Shown here one piece after another: positions 47,872-56,383 of a stretch of DNA of 64,000 nucleotides. Every line of letters begins with the position of its first letter. Positions within the stretch are counted from its first letter, which is position 1. Source of the stretch: a virus; IMG/VR virus record IMGVR_UViG_3300034279_000305, positions 22,962-86,961 of that record. One strand, written 5' to 3'. The position numbers and the translations under genes are program-made. The notes under the pieces were generated by a model, which searched no databases, was not told the DNA's origin, and was given only the letters and a program-made list of their open reading frames with translations.

Positions 47872-49262
47872 TAGAAATTAAACTTCGAAAAGTCCCTCTG
47901 TTGACGTTGACCGATTGTAGTTTTCTCGAACACTGGCAGATCGTCTTGACCTGAATCCATAATTCCCTTTTGGGCAGATTCTTCTAGGTCATACAAACGC
48001 ATCTTACCACGATCGATACCAACCATGAACCTCTTATTTATTCCTGGATCATTGTAGCGATTTTTCAACTGCTTGACCATCAGTTGTCCCATCTTCTCAA
48101 GTTCTTCTGTCGAGATTAGGGCAAACATCAAGTCGGCAGTTGCTGGCAAACCAAATGATTCCGAGGTATCAGTCAGTTCAACGTCACTGTTCGCATATCC
48201 ACCACGAGTAGTTTGGGTGGCAGAAACAACAGGTAAATCAAACTCAACTGCGAAACCACGAAGTTCTTCGGCGATTGCCTTCACATATGTATAAGAGTTT
48301 ACACCTGCTCCTGGTTTGAATCTACTCGAGGCACAGATGTTAAGATAATCGACAAACACAATATCAGGAGCAAAGTTTCGCTTCAACATCAATTCGTTTA
48401 GCAGCGCCTTGAAATGACCAACGTGTGCAGATGCAGTTGGATATTCTTTGATGATCAACTTACCCTCAGTCTTGTTTCGAATTTTGTCAATTCGAGTATC
48501 AAACATGGAACGGGAAAGGTCTTTCAACTCACCAATGTTTACATTCATCATGTTCGCATCGATACGCTCGGCAATCTTCTCTTCACTCATTTCCATGGTA
48601 ATGTAGAGAACATTCTTACCCTGCGCCAATGCTCCTGATGCCATGTGACACATGAACAAAGACTTACCCACACCAGTACCAGCAAGTGCAATATTCAGAG
48701 TCTTGTTTGGTAGACCACCACCTGTAATCTTGTTGAACATTTCAAGATCGAATGGCATCTTATTCTCAACACGGTGATAGAAGTCAAACCGCGACTCAGA
48801 ATTATCTAGATAATCATGACCGACATTATTATCAAAGCAAATTCCCAATGCTTCCTGTAAGATGGAAGGGATACCATCCTGAGAATGCTCCTTGTCTCCA
48901 CCATCGATAATCTGAATCGACTTCATGATTGCATTATAGACTGCCTTGTCTTTACAAAACTTCTCAGTCTCTTCAAGCAACCACTTCTCATTCACATCAA
49001 GAGAATCATCAAGATGTGTCAGTTTCTCATTGATGTTTTTAAATTCATTTTCGTTGATACCACGGTCATTCTGCACTACGATTTCAATTGCTTCGACTGT
49101 CGGAAGTGAATTATACTTCTCGATAAACTCTCTAGCATAATTGAAAATCTTGCGCTCGGAAGTATCATGGAAATATTCTGGTGTTATGAATGGAATTACC
49201 TTGCGAGCATAGTCTTCATCAGAAAACAACTTACTAAGGATGATTGTTTCAATTTTTTGCAT
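47871..49262 (-). CDS. 41: Replicative DNA helicase (T4 gp41 type)
   Basis: Encodes 463 residues from ATG 49262 (the upstream TTG adds two). LAGTGVGKSLF is the Walker A motif near residue 200; VFVDYLNI carries Walker B; the C-terminal half is the RecA-like motor and the first 150 residues a DnaB-type N-terminal domain. It unwinds the fork with gp61 primase. T4 gp41 is 475 residues. Confidence 0.92.
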   Translation of the reverse strand: MQKIETIILSKLFSDEDYARKVIPFITPEYFHDTSERKIFNYAREFIEKYNSLPTVEAIEIVVQNDRGINENEFKNINEKLTHLDDSLDVNEKWLLEETEKFCKDKAVYNAIMKSIQIIDGGDKEHSQDGIPSILQEALGICFDNNVGHDYLDNSESRFDFYHRVENKMPFDLEMFNKITGGGLPNKTLNIALAGTGVGKSLFMCHMASGALAQGKNVLYITMEMSEEKIAERIDANMMNVNIGELKDLSRSMFDTRIDKIRNKTEGKLIIKEYPTASAHVGHFKALLNELMLKRNFAPDIVFVDYLNICASSRFKPGAGVNSYTYVKAIAEELRGFAVEFDLPVVSATQTTRGGYANSDVELTDTSESFGLPATADLMFALISTEELEKMGQLMVKQLKNRYNDPGINKRFMVGIDRGKMRLYDLEESAQKGIMDSGQDDLPVFEKTTIGQRQQRDFSKFNF

Positions 49263-49264
49263 AT

Positions 49265-50131
49265 TCAATTTACTTTCTTCGCATTTATTTCTTCGCGTGA
49301 CAATTGTCGATGTGGTATATTGATTACAGGCAGCGCATCACCAAACCCCTTACAGAATCTACAGGCATTTATGTTAATTTTTTCACTGTTAATTGCCTCG
49401 GTATACTTCTCAGTAAACTGCTCGTCGATTGATATACCATCTAGTTCTTTCAGATCATATGGTAACGGAACACCGATTGCTTTATAATATCCTGGTCGAT
49501 GAATACTTACTGCACACCGATAGTATTTTCCACCAAAGAACGTGGAATAATAGGTTTTTCCGGAACAAGAAGTATATACTGCTTGTGCGGTGTCTTCGTC
49601 TAGTTCTTCGAATTGATCTAGTACACGAAATTGCTCGCCTATTACGAGATCTACATTTTGTCGATCTATTACAACTTGGTCTTTTTTCCAAGCACTCATA
49701 CTTTTTGGATGGTTAATAACGTTGTTAAAGTTCCATCGTTTTCCTCGCTCGTCTAAATAGTTAAGAATTTTGTCATAGTTTATGTTCACATTTTCATATT
49801 TACTAATGCTAACAATATCACAATTATCATAAAACTCATCTGACAAAGACAATAGGTTTATTCCATTGGTTACGATGGCAGTAACATCACAAAAATTACT
49901 CTGCTTTGCATATTTCAAATATTCTGTAATATCTGGATTAAGTGTTGGTTCGCCACCAATAAAACGCAAAACACCAACATGCATGTACTGCGAAAGATTG
50001 TCCATATCTCGTTTAAAACTTTCAAGATCAAAAGATTCTTCGTCGCGGTATGGCGATCCAGTACTGCAGTTCGCACATTTTAAATTACAATGAAAACTTA
50101 TATAGTATTCAATAGATGGAAGATTAATCAT
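49265..50131 (-). CDS. Radical SAM enzyme within the replication module
   Basis: Encodes 288 residues. C15-N-L-K-C19-A-N-C22 is the 4Fe-4S motif, GGEPTLNPDI follows as the second signature (SAM ribose site), and CRFCKGFGD near the C-terminus could bind a second cluster. Inserted between the small zinc-protein gene after uvsX and gp41, ahead of gp41 in the same direction. Substrate unknown. Confidence 0.85.
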   Translation of the reverse strand: MINLPSIEYYISFHCNLKCANCSTGSPYRDEESFDLESFKRDMDNLSQYMHVGVLRFIGGEPTLNPDITEYLKYAKQSNFCDVTAIVTNGINLLSLSDEFYDNCDIVSISKYENVNINYDKILNYLDERGKRWNFNNVINHPKSMSAWKKDQVVIDRQNVDLVIGEQFRVLDQFEELDEDTAQAVYTSCSGKTYYSTFFGGKYYRCAVSIHRPGYYKAIGVPLPYDLKELDGISIDEQFTEKYTEAINSEKININACRFCKGFGDALPVINIPHRQLSREEINAKKVN

Positions 50132-50136
50132 ACACT

Positions 50137-50358
50137 TTAATCTTCTTCTGCAACTTTTAAATTCTCTATCTCATCATATTCATTTGCAATTCTAATGCAA
50201 CATGGTTCACAAACAAACATCTCATACTCGAGACCCTCTTCAATACCATGAAGGCACATGGCAGGGTCATTCTTTTTCAGAACGACCCCACATTGATTAC
50301 ATATCTTGATTTTCGTAGTCTTCTGAAATATCTTCGTCAGAAATGTCCACATTTTCAT
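50137..50358 (-). CDS. Small zinc-finger protein overlapping uvsX
   Basis: Encodes 73 residues. CNQCG near residue 20 and CEPC near residue 50 make a four-Cys zinc site around a FVCEPCC segment, with an acidic tail. The start lies inside the uvsX 3' end (about 62 nt overlap), preceded by GGAGAATGAAA. It may be a nucleic-acid-binding accessory to recombination; that is inferred from position. Confidence 0.6.
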   Translation of the reverse strand: MKMWTFLTKIFQKTTKIKICNQCGVVLKKNDPAMCLHGIEEGLEYEMFVCEPCCIRIANEYDEIENLKVAEED

Positions 50359-51367
50359 TCTCCATCATTTGTCCACCTGCCATGCGATAGCGACCTTCAA
50401 TCCACTCGCCGAACGTTGGATCAGTCAGAACTGGCATCCAGAATTCTTTGTTGTAAGTATCATTCAAGCGATACTTCTTTTCTTCGCCAACTCGCTGATA
50501 CCAACCGTTGTTCGGTTTAACCACGTGTCCTGACTCGAGCGCCATGTCTAGTAGACCAGACCATTTACTGATGCCACCTTCGAAGGTAACTTCAATAGGA
50601 ATCTTGGACTTTTCACGAACATAACGAGACTTCTCGACGTTAATGATAAAGTTATAACCAACTACCTCGGTACCAGTCTTTTCCTGCTGACGACCAATGA
50701 TAAAGATGTTATCGGCAGAGTAATAGATGCCAGTACCACCAGAGACGATTGCCTTGGGGAACATACCAATTTCCATATAAGTGTGATTGACCACGACCAT
50801 AGGAATATCCTTGATGGTAAGGTGGGGAGTAATCATACGGAACAACGACTTCATCTGCTTTGCACGAGTCATATCTGCGACTGACTTACCGTCAAGCGCA
50901 TCGTCTACTTCCTTCTTCGATGCCAAATTGCCAACTGAGTCAACGACAATCATGACACGATCCTTACGCTCAAGTTCGTTCACCTGCTTCATAATATCAT
51001 GCTTCAACTGCTCAATGTCAGTGATGGGAGTATGAATAATTTTATCGGTGTTAATACCGAAGTTCTCAAAGTACGACTGCGGAGCACCAAACTCCGAGTC
51101 ATAGAACAGGACAACACCATCGTCATACTTATCCAAGAAACTCTTGACTAGCATCATTGCAAATGCAGTCTTGAAGTGCTTAGATGGACCAGCAAAAATG
51201 GTCAATCCTGGAGTTAGACCACCGTCTAACTTACCAGAAAGTGCTACGTTCAGTGCAGGAACTGCAGTCTGAATTAGATCTTTCGTACTGAACAACTTAC
51301 TCTGAGAGAGAACATTAGTCTCTTTGATTGTGCTGTTCTTTTTAAGTCTATCAATTAAATCACTCAT
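50297..51367 (-). CDS. uvsX: UvsX, RecA-like strand-exchange protein
   Basis: Encodes 356 residues from ATG 51367 (ATGA overlap with DNA polymerase). IFAGPSKHFKTAFAMML is the Walker A motif, VMIVVDSVGNL Walker B, VVVNHTYMEIGMFPKAIVSGGTG the L2-like DNA-binding loop. The acidic tail (EDISEDYENQDM) is typical. It initiates recombination-dependent replication. T4 UvsX is 391 residues. Confidence 0.92.
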   Translation of the reverse strand: MSDLIDRLKKNSTIKETNVLSQSKLFSTKDLIQTAVPALNVALSGKLDGGLTPGLTIFAGPSKHFKTAFAMMLVKSFLDKYDDGVVLFYDSEFGAPQSYFENFGINTDKIIHTPITDIEQLKHDIMKQVNELERKDRVMIVVDSVGNLASKKEVDDALDGKSVADMTRAKQMKSLFRMITPHLTIKDIPMVVVNHTYMEIGMFPKAIVSGGTGIYYSADNIFIIGRQQEKTGTEVVGYNFIINVEKSRYVREKSKIPIEVTFEGGISKWSGLLDMALESGHVVKPNNGWYQRVGEEKKYRLNDTYNKEFWMPVLTDPTFGEWIEGRYRMAGGQMMENENVDISDEDISEDYENQDM

Positions 51368-53892
51368 GTAAATAAATCCTCTAGTGTTGCGGTTACTTCG
51401 GTCTGCCAACCAAGACCTTCGATAATTTGTTTAATTGGTTCCAAGAAACTCTTCTCGAACATTGTATTATAGTCTATATACCTATCTAAGTCAAGCTCTT
51501 TTGGAATCTTTCCAATAAAAGCGATACAATTTTCTCGAATATGATTAGGTTCCTTCAAGTAGAGAAACTTAATCTTTTCCCCTTCTTGAATCAACTCATA
51601 TTTCTTATCTAGTTTATTCTTACGCAAAAGGTGGTTATACATTAACGCACCTCGAACATGCATAGGTGTTCCCTTGGCATAGATGTCTGCACCAGAAGTA
51701 TACTTCATAAGACCATTCACACCACGAGGGAATGCAATTTGCTCTGGTTCAAACTTGTTGAACAAGATGCGAGTATGCTCGATAAAACCCTGTAGAGTTT
51801 TCTCGTCAGTTGTCAGTGCCAGTCTTACTGCTTCCTTGAGACTTTCTCGAACAGGTGCTGGAGTGGAAGAACGAACGATCTCAAGACCCATGACCTTGAG
51901 TTTCGGATCTTTGTATCGGACACCTTCATTATCGTAGACGTTGAGTGCATACCTTTTCTTCGCAACCCAGAGACCACGTTCTGCGATTGCTTCACGTTTG
52001 AAGATAATCTTCTTTTGAAATGCGTTCGTGTAGTCCGCAAGTCCATCGCAACTCTTGTTGATCGTCTCTGTGATTTTCTCTTCGCAGATTTTATCGAGAA
52101 CGTCAATGAGTTTATCGCGTGGTAGATTGCTATAATACTTACGAACAAGAGGGTCCAAGGAAATATAACAAGAATCAGTATCACTGTAGAAAGAGTAGTT
52201 GTGTCCATTTGTTCCTACGACTTTATTAAGATAAACATCAAGTGCTGTGCCGACTTTGCGAATAATATATTGACCAGTCATTGTGATACCCTCGGCAATA
52301 CGAGAGTCATAATAACGGAAGTATTCGTTACCCCACGCACCGAACAGCGAGTTCAACTGAATCTTTCTCGCCATCTGGAAGTTGTTATACTTTGAGATGT
52401 CATTCTTCAGTCGAGAATCTTTAGTAATTTCATATTCTTTCTCGGCAGCAATCATCAATTTCTTATAACGCTGTCGGTCATCGAAGAACTTCTGAACAAT
52501 CTCAGGAAACTTACCCTGCTTTTCTCGAGTATAACAATAACCATTGGCAGTCATGGTGTAATCGTTGGTCTGTAGATCATCAAGATTATACTTGCCTTCG
52601 AGCAATCCGTTGACTGTCGTGTCTTTAACATGACCCTCGACGAATGTTTCGGGCGACTGATTATACTGCATAATGATTGACGGATACAGGGAGGTCGCAT
52701 CGAATGACACAACCCAGTCGTACTGTCCAGGTTTTGGTTCCTGCACAAACGCACCTTCAATCTGTCGACCACGACTCTCTTTCTTCTGAGGAATCTGGAT
52801 ATTCTGATTATGAAGGTGATTGTAGATGATACAATCCCATGTTCGAACCTGAGAGAACACATCATTGAAGTTACACTTAGCATCGTATGCCATCGTCAGA
52901 ATCAGTTCAATCAACTTCATCTTGTGCTCGAGTGCATCAACGATCTCAACGTCTCGAATGTTATACTCTACAAACTTCTGCCAGTCCTTGACATAAAATT
53001 CACGGAAACTCTCATATGGATTTTCCATCTTTTTAAGACCAAGTTCAACCTCACCGATGTAGTCGAGTTTATAACTTTCCCGACGAACATAGGTAAACTT
53101 CTTATAGAGATCGATGTAGTCAATGATGGCAACACCAGTGATGTCATAGGAGACATGTTCACGACCCATGATAGTCACATTCTTACGACGAACAAGTCCC
53201 CATGGAGAGAACTTCTTCTTCATAGTTGTGTCATCCTCGGAGCAGAACAAACGCTCAACGCGAGAGATTAGATACGCAATATCGAATAGGTCGCAGTTCC
53301 AACCTGTGATGATGTCAGGATAATTCTCAGAGTAAAAACGAACGAACGTCTCAAGGAGATCACGCTCATTATCGCACTTGACATACAAGAACTTGTTGCC
53401 TTGGGCGCGAAGACTCTCGACTTCCTCGCACTTGTCATCAAAATCACCGCAACCAAATGTGATGATTTGGCGAGTGATAAGATTCTTGACGGTGATTAGA
53501 AGAACTTCTTCGATAGGGTTTTGAACGTCAGGGAACCCATGTTCCGCCGACGTTTCAATATCGATAGTCTGAATGTTTAGTTGCGTAATATCCCACTGGA
53601 TTTCTCCAGGATATGTATGGGTGATATACTGATACCCATAATTAGTCTGACCGTAGATCGGGAAGTTCTCTACCTGACCATAAGTTTGAACAAATTCTTT
53701 TGCTTCATTGTTATTGGCAAATTCTACAGGTTGTAAATCTTCGCCATACAAAGACTTAAACTTGCTTGGTTCTTTTGACTTCACATACAAAGTCGGGGAG
53801 AAGTCTGCCCTCTTAGTAAAACGCACACCATTATTTACTCCACGGACTAAAACCTTGGAACCATATTGGTGTGCGCATGTATAAAATTTCAT
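51364..53892 (-). CDS. 43: DNA polymerase, family B (T4 gp43)
   Basis: Encodes 842 residues (T4 gp43 is 898). The 3'-5' exonuclease has IQTIDIETSAEHG (Exo I) and TGWNCDLFDIAYLI (Exo II). The polymerase motifs are FDATSLYPSIIMQYNQSPE (A), QLNSLFGAWGNEYFRYYD (B) and SDTDSCYISL (C). It carries out phage DNA synthesis with clamp gp45. It has its own promoter at 53917-53945. Confidence 0.96.
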   Translation of the reverse strand: MKFYTCAHQYGSKVLVRGVNNGVRFTKRADFSPTLYVKSKEPSKFKSLYGEDLQPVEFANNNEAKEFVQTYGQVENFPIYGQTNYGYQYITHTYPGEIQWDITQLNIQTIDIETSAEHGFPDVQNPIEEVLLITVKNLITRQIITFGCGDFDDKCEEVESLRAQGNKFLYVKCDNERDLLETFVRFYSENYPDIITGWNCDLFDIAYLISRVERLFCSEDDTTMKKKFSPWGLVRRKNVTIMGREHVSYDITGVAIIDYIDLYKKFTYVRRESYKLDYIGEVELGLKKMENPYESFREFYVKDWQKFVEYNIRDVEIVDALEHKMKLIELILTMAYDAKCNFNDVFSQVRTWDCIIYNHLHNQNIQIPQKKESRGRQIEGAFVQEPKPGQYDWVVSFDATSLYPSIIMQYNQSPETFVEGHVKDTTVNGLLEGKYNLDDLQTNDYTMTANGYCYTREKQGKFPEIVQKFFDDRQRYKKLMIAAEKEYEITKDSRLKNDISKYNNFQMARKIQLNSLFGAWGNEYFRYYDSRIAEGITMTGQYIIRKVGTALDVYLNKVVGTNGHNYSFYSDTDSCYISLDPLVRKYYSNLPRDKLIDVLDKICEEKITETINKSCDGLADYTNAFQKKIIFKREAIAERGLWVAKKRYALNVYDNEGVRYKDPKLKVMGLEIVRSSTPAPVRESLKEAVRLALTTDEKTLQGFIEHTRILFNKFEPEQIAFPRGVNGLMKYTSGADIYAKGTPMHVRGALMYNHLLRKNKLDKKYELIQEGEKIKFLYLKEPNHIRENCIAFIGKIPKELDLDRYIDYNTMFEKSFLEPIKQIIEGLGWQTEVTATLEDLFT

Positions 53893-53916
53893 ATAAATCC
53901 CTCATCATCAAATACT

Positions 53917-53945
53917 ACTATACCGTAAAAACATAATAAAGTAAA
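53917..53945 (-). promoter_or_regulatory. Promoter of gene 43, TTTACT-17-TATAGT
   Basis: TTTACT (53945-53940), 17 nt, TATAGT (53922-53917), 24 nt upstream of the polymerase start. Confidence 0.78.
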
Positions 53946-53950
53946 GGGAT

Positions 53951-54598
53951 TTATCGTAGTTTGTAACCAATCTTTGCTTCTAGTTCTTCCAGTTTCATAG
54001 TTGAAACCTGTGACTTGGGAACTAGATTGTCTACAATATAGACTGCAACATTTCCACTCTCGAAGAATGCTACCTTATAAAGAAAGTCTGGAACAGGAAC
54101 CTTACTCTTACCAACCAGTTTTGGATTCTTAGAGTAATGTGCACCAGTCACAACCCACTTGAACGGAACCGAACGAACACGTTCCTCAAGATTCTTCCAT
54201 GCTATACGGTTGACCGAAGGCAACTGTGGAGTCATGTTTGTCATCAGGAAAGTATCTGACATTTCGTTTGGATCGTCTGCGTTTGCAGCAGGAACCATAT
54301 GCCCACGATCGTAACCAGAGTTGGTATAATCAGCATGGGTTGGTGAATCAGCGATGCGCTTATCTGGACGGAAGTCGTCGGTGCGTGGTGTTTTCTTTAC
54401 TCGTTCCTGTGCAATCTCCGTCGAGAAAACATTTGCATTACGAGCATCGTCATAAACAATTGCAAAGAAAGAGTTGCAGAGAACCGTAGTATTAGGTACT
54501 ACGATTTCCTTACCATTTGGATAGAACTGATCGCAGGGGGACGCATTAGCAGCAGTCGGTAGAGCGAATAAAAATAGAGCAGCAATAAAGTTCTTCAT
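53951..54598 (-). CDS. Secreted DNA/RNA non-specific endonuclease (NUC1 family)
   Basis: Encodes 215 residues. A signal peptide (KNFIAALFLFALPTAANA) ends at about residue 19. YDRGHMVPAAN gives the DRGH catalytic motif (His general base), TNMTPQLPSVNR the metal-binding Asn region. Exported to the periplasm, it could degrade incoming DNA of rivals or host debris; that role is inferred. It sits between gp43 and the LSm-like gene. Confidence 0.88.
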   Translation of the reverse strand: MKNFIAALFLFALPTAANASPCDQFYPNGKEIVVPNTTVLCNSFFAIVYDDARNANVFSTEIAQERVKKTPRTDDFRPDKRIADSPTHADYTNSGYDRGHMVPAANADDPNEMSDTFLMTNMTPQLPSVNRIAWKNLEERVRSVPFKWVVTGAHYSKNPKLVGKSKVPVPDFLYKVAFFESGNVAVYIVDNLVPKSQVSTMKLEELEAKIGYKLR

Positions 54599-54900
54599 AT
54601 AATGATTTTACTTTCTGGAACGACTAGACCCGATCCATACCGAGTGTTATACTCATTCAGCATACCAGTTTCTGGATCGAAAATTGAAACGATTGCACCA
54701 CCGCGAATAGGAACAATGTTGTCCTTCGCATAGGGGCAGAATGGAGCAAGTCCAATACCAAACTGGTTATTTTGACCTTGGGGAACCATCATAATTAGTA
54801 GAGGTTTACTGAGAACAACAAGGTTTCCATCATCAAACTCAGAAACATCTGCAATGATTTCATCCCCACTGATCAACTTAACACATTTGATATTGGACAT
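54595..54900 (-). CDS. LSm-like phage protein
   Basis: Encodes 101 residues. IKCVKLISGDEIIADVSEFDD and VLSKPLLIMMVP form an Sm1-like strand pair, as in conserved small T4-like proteins with an Sm/LSm fold. RNA binding is plausible. Overlaps the nuclease gene by 4 nt. Family assignment from pattern only. Confidence 0.65.
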   Translation of the reverse strand: MSNIKCVKLISGDEIIADVSEFDDGNLVVLSKPLLIMMVPQGQNNQFGIGLAPFCPYAKDNIVPIRGGAIVSIFDPETGMLNEYNTRYGSGLVVPESKIII

Positions 54901-54929
54901 ACTTTATACTTTCATTATTTAGATTAAGA

Positions 54930-55415
54930 TTATTTAGTTTTACCTTCTGCTAAGAATTCGGCAGCCTGCGATGGATATTCACTATCATCGGTAATGTCGA
55001 TTTTCTTCGCTTTCTTTTCTTCTGGAATAAATGCTTCTAACCAAATCTTCAGCATACCATTAACCAGAGAAGAACTTTTTACTTCCACATTGTCAGCAAG
55101 AGTGAATTCACGTTTGAATCCTCGCTCTGCGATTCCCTTGTAGAGATATTCAGTAGACTCAGATGAATCGCACTTTCCTTGGATGCTCAGCATACCCTCT
55201 TGCAATTGAATATCAATGTCCGCTTTACCGAAACCAGCAACTGCCAGTTCGATTACGTAGCGATCTTCATCGACTTTCTTGATATTGTATGGAGGATATT
55301 TAATTGGCATCATCTGTGCCGATTGATCAGCAATATCTGCCAACCGTTTCATGACGCGATCAGCGCCAACAAAATAACGGTCGAAGTCTGCTAAATTAGT
55401 TGTATTAAATTTCAT
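54930..55415 (-). CDS. hsp20: Small heat-shock protein, Hsp20 family
   Basis: Encodes 161 residues. The alpha-crystallin domain spans about 35-130: YNIKKVDEDRYVIELAVAGF, DIDIQLQEGMLSIQGKC, FKREFTLADNVEVKSSSLVNGMLKIWL. It is an ATP-independent chaperone common in marine T4-like phages. A hairpin and overlapping promoter boxes lie just upstream (55447-55503). Confidence 0.88.
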   Translation of the reverse strand: MKFNTTNLADFDRYFVGADRVMKRLADIADQSAQMMPIKYPPYNIKKVDEDRYVIELAVAGFGKADIDIQLQEGMLSIQGKCDSSESTEYLYKGIAERGFKREFTLADNVEVKSSSLVNGMLKIWLEAFIPEEKKAKKIDITDDSEYPSQAAEFLAEGKTK

Positions 55416-55439
55416 ATTTTGCTCCTATTAAGCGAGTTT

Positions 55440-55471
55440 AAAAAAGTGTGCCATCCGAAGCATGGCACACT
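55440..55471 (-). terminator. Rho-independent terminator-like hairpin upstream of hsp20
   Basis: GTGTGCCAT-GCTTCGG-ATGGCACAC (55470-55446) is a 9-bp stem followed on the minus strand by TTTTTT. It would end read-through from regA. The promoter at 55475-55503 would start transcripts almost at its base, so it may also be a 5' mRNA hairpin. Confidence 0.75.
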
Positions 55472-55472
55472 C

Positions 55473-55503
55473 TATTTATACTACAATTTAGAAGAAAAGT
55501 AAA
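55473..55503 (-). promoter_or_regulatory. Overlapping early and late promoter boxes for hsp20
   Basis: TTTACT (55503-55498), 17 nt, then TATAAATA (55480-55473): the -10 hexamer TATAAA is embedded in a T4-type late box. Confidence 0.7.
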
Positions 55504-55511
55504 TAGTTTTT

Positions 55512-55931
55512 TTAATTTCTTTTTGCGCCAATATTATATTTTTGAACCAGTTCCCACTCGCCCTTTTCTTTATAGGCGATAATCTTAATCTGATTTAGTG
55601 GTGCACAATTTTCGTGCAGTTCTGGATTCTTAATATCTATTAGACCCCAGTCACCGAGCAACTTGGCAATAGTATTTCTACGTTCTAAATCATTGTCACT
55701 AAAGTCAGCACCCTTACCATCTAAGGCAAAGAGTTCCTTGAAGTGAACAATAAAGTATCTGCTCTGTTTGTGGAGGATATGGCAGGACTGGAAAAGAGTC
55801 TTTTCCTTGCGTGATGCTACCCCAATACGAGAAAGAGTTTCTCGCACCTTTAGAAAGTCGTCGGGATTCTTGAGGGTTACTTCTAAGGGTGCATACCCTG
55901 GAAAGTCGATATCAAAAAAATCATCAGTCAT
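55512..55931 (-). CDS. regA: RegA translational repressor
   Basis: Encodes 139 residues (T4 RegA is 122). APLEVTLKNPDDFLKVRETLSRIGVA, FQSCHILHKQSRYFIVHFKELFALDG, RRNTIAKLLGDWGLI and WELVQKYNIG closely match T4 RegA. It binds ribosome sites on early mRNAs to shut off their translation. Order regA-62-44 is as in T4. Confidence 0.9.
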   Translation of the reverse strand: MTDDFFDIDFPGYAPLEVTLKNPDDFLKVRETLSRIGVASRKEKTLFQSCHILHKQSRYFIVHFKELFALDGKGADFSDNDLERRNTIAKLLGDWGLIDIKNPELHENCAPLNQIKIIAYKEKGEWELVQKYNIGAKRN

Positions 55932-56383
55932 TTGTTGCCACCTTTATTCAATTTCTCTTTTATGTATTGTTTTTGTTCTTCAGAGAGAATTGAGAGTGCT
56001 TGGCGTGCTTTTTCATTGCTATAACCATAATACTCTTTGATCAACTCTACATCAGCATTCTTTTCGGACTTCAACCATGGATTCCATCGGTTTTTCGCCC
56101 TTATAGTATTTATAAGAAATGCATTTTGGAGAGCATGAGCTAGGTGAGGACGGCAATTGACCTCATTCGCTTGAACGATGGTTTCTCGATCTAGCGAAAG
56201 TGCTCGATTAATGATATATGGGGTGTATTGTTTTTCTGATCGTTCGTCTACAATGAGATTCTTTTGTTGATTGATGTTCTTGACAAATTCAAATGGACTT
56301 ATCTTAGTTATCTTCTCAACATAATCTTCTGCAGTGTAAATCTTAGTAGGTTCACCCAAACCTTCTAGGATTGCTTCCTTCAT
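55928..56383 (-). CDS. 62: Clamp loader small subunit gp62
   Basis: Encodes 151 residues from ATG 56383 (ATGA overlap with gene 44). Helical protein with SPFEFVKNINQQKNLIVDE, YIINRALSLDRETI and NEVNCRPHLAHALQNAFLINTIRAKNR blocks of T4-like gp62. With gp44 it loads gp45 onto DNA. The start at 56389 (GTG) is less likely. Confidence 0.88.
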   Translation of the reverse strand: MKEAILEGLGEPTKIYTAEDYVEKITKISPFEFVKNINQQKNLIVDERSEKQYTPYIINRALSLDRETIVQANEVNCRPHLAHALQNAFLINTIRAKNRWNPWLKSEKNADVELIKEYYGYSNEKARQALSILSEEQKQYIKEKLNKGGNK

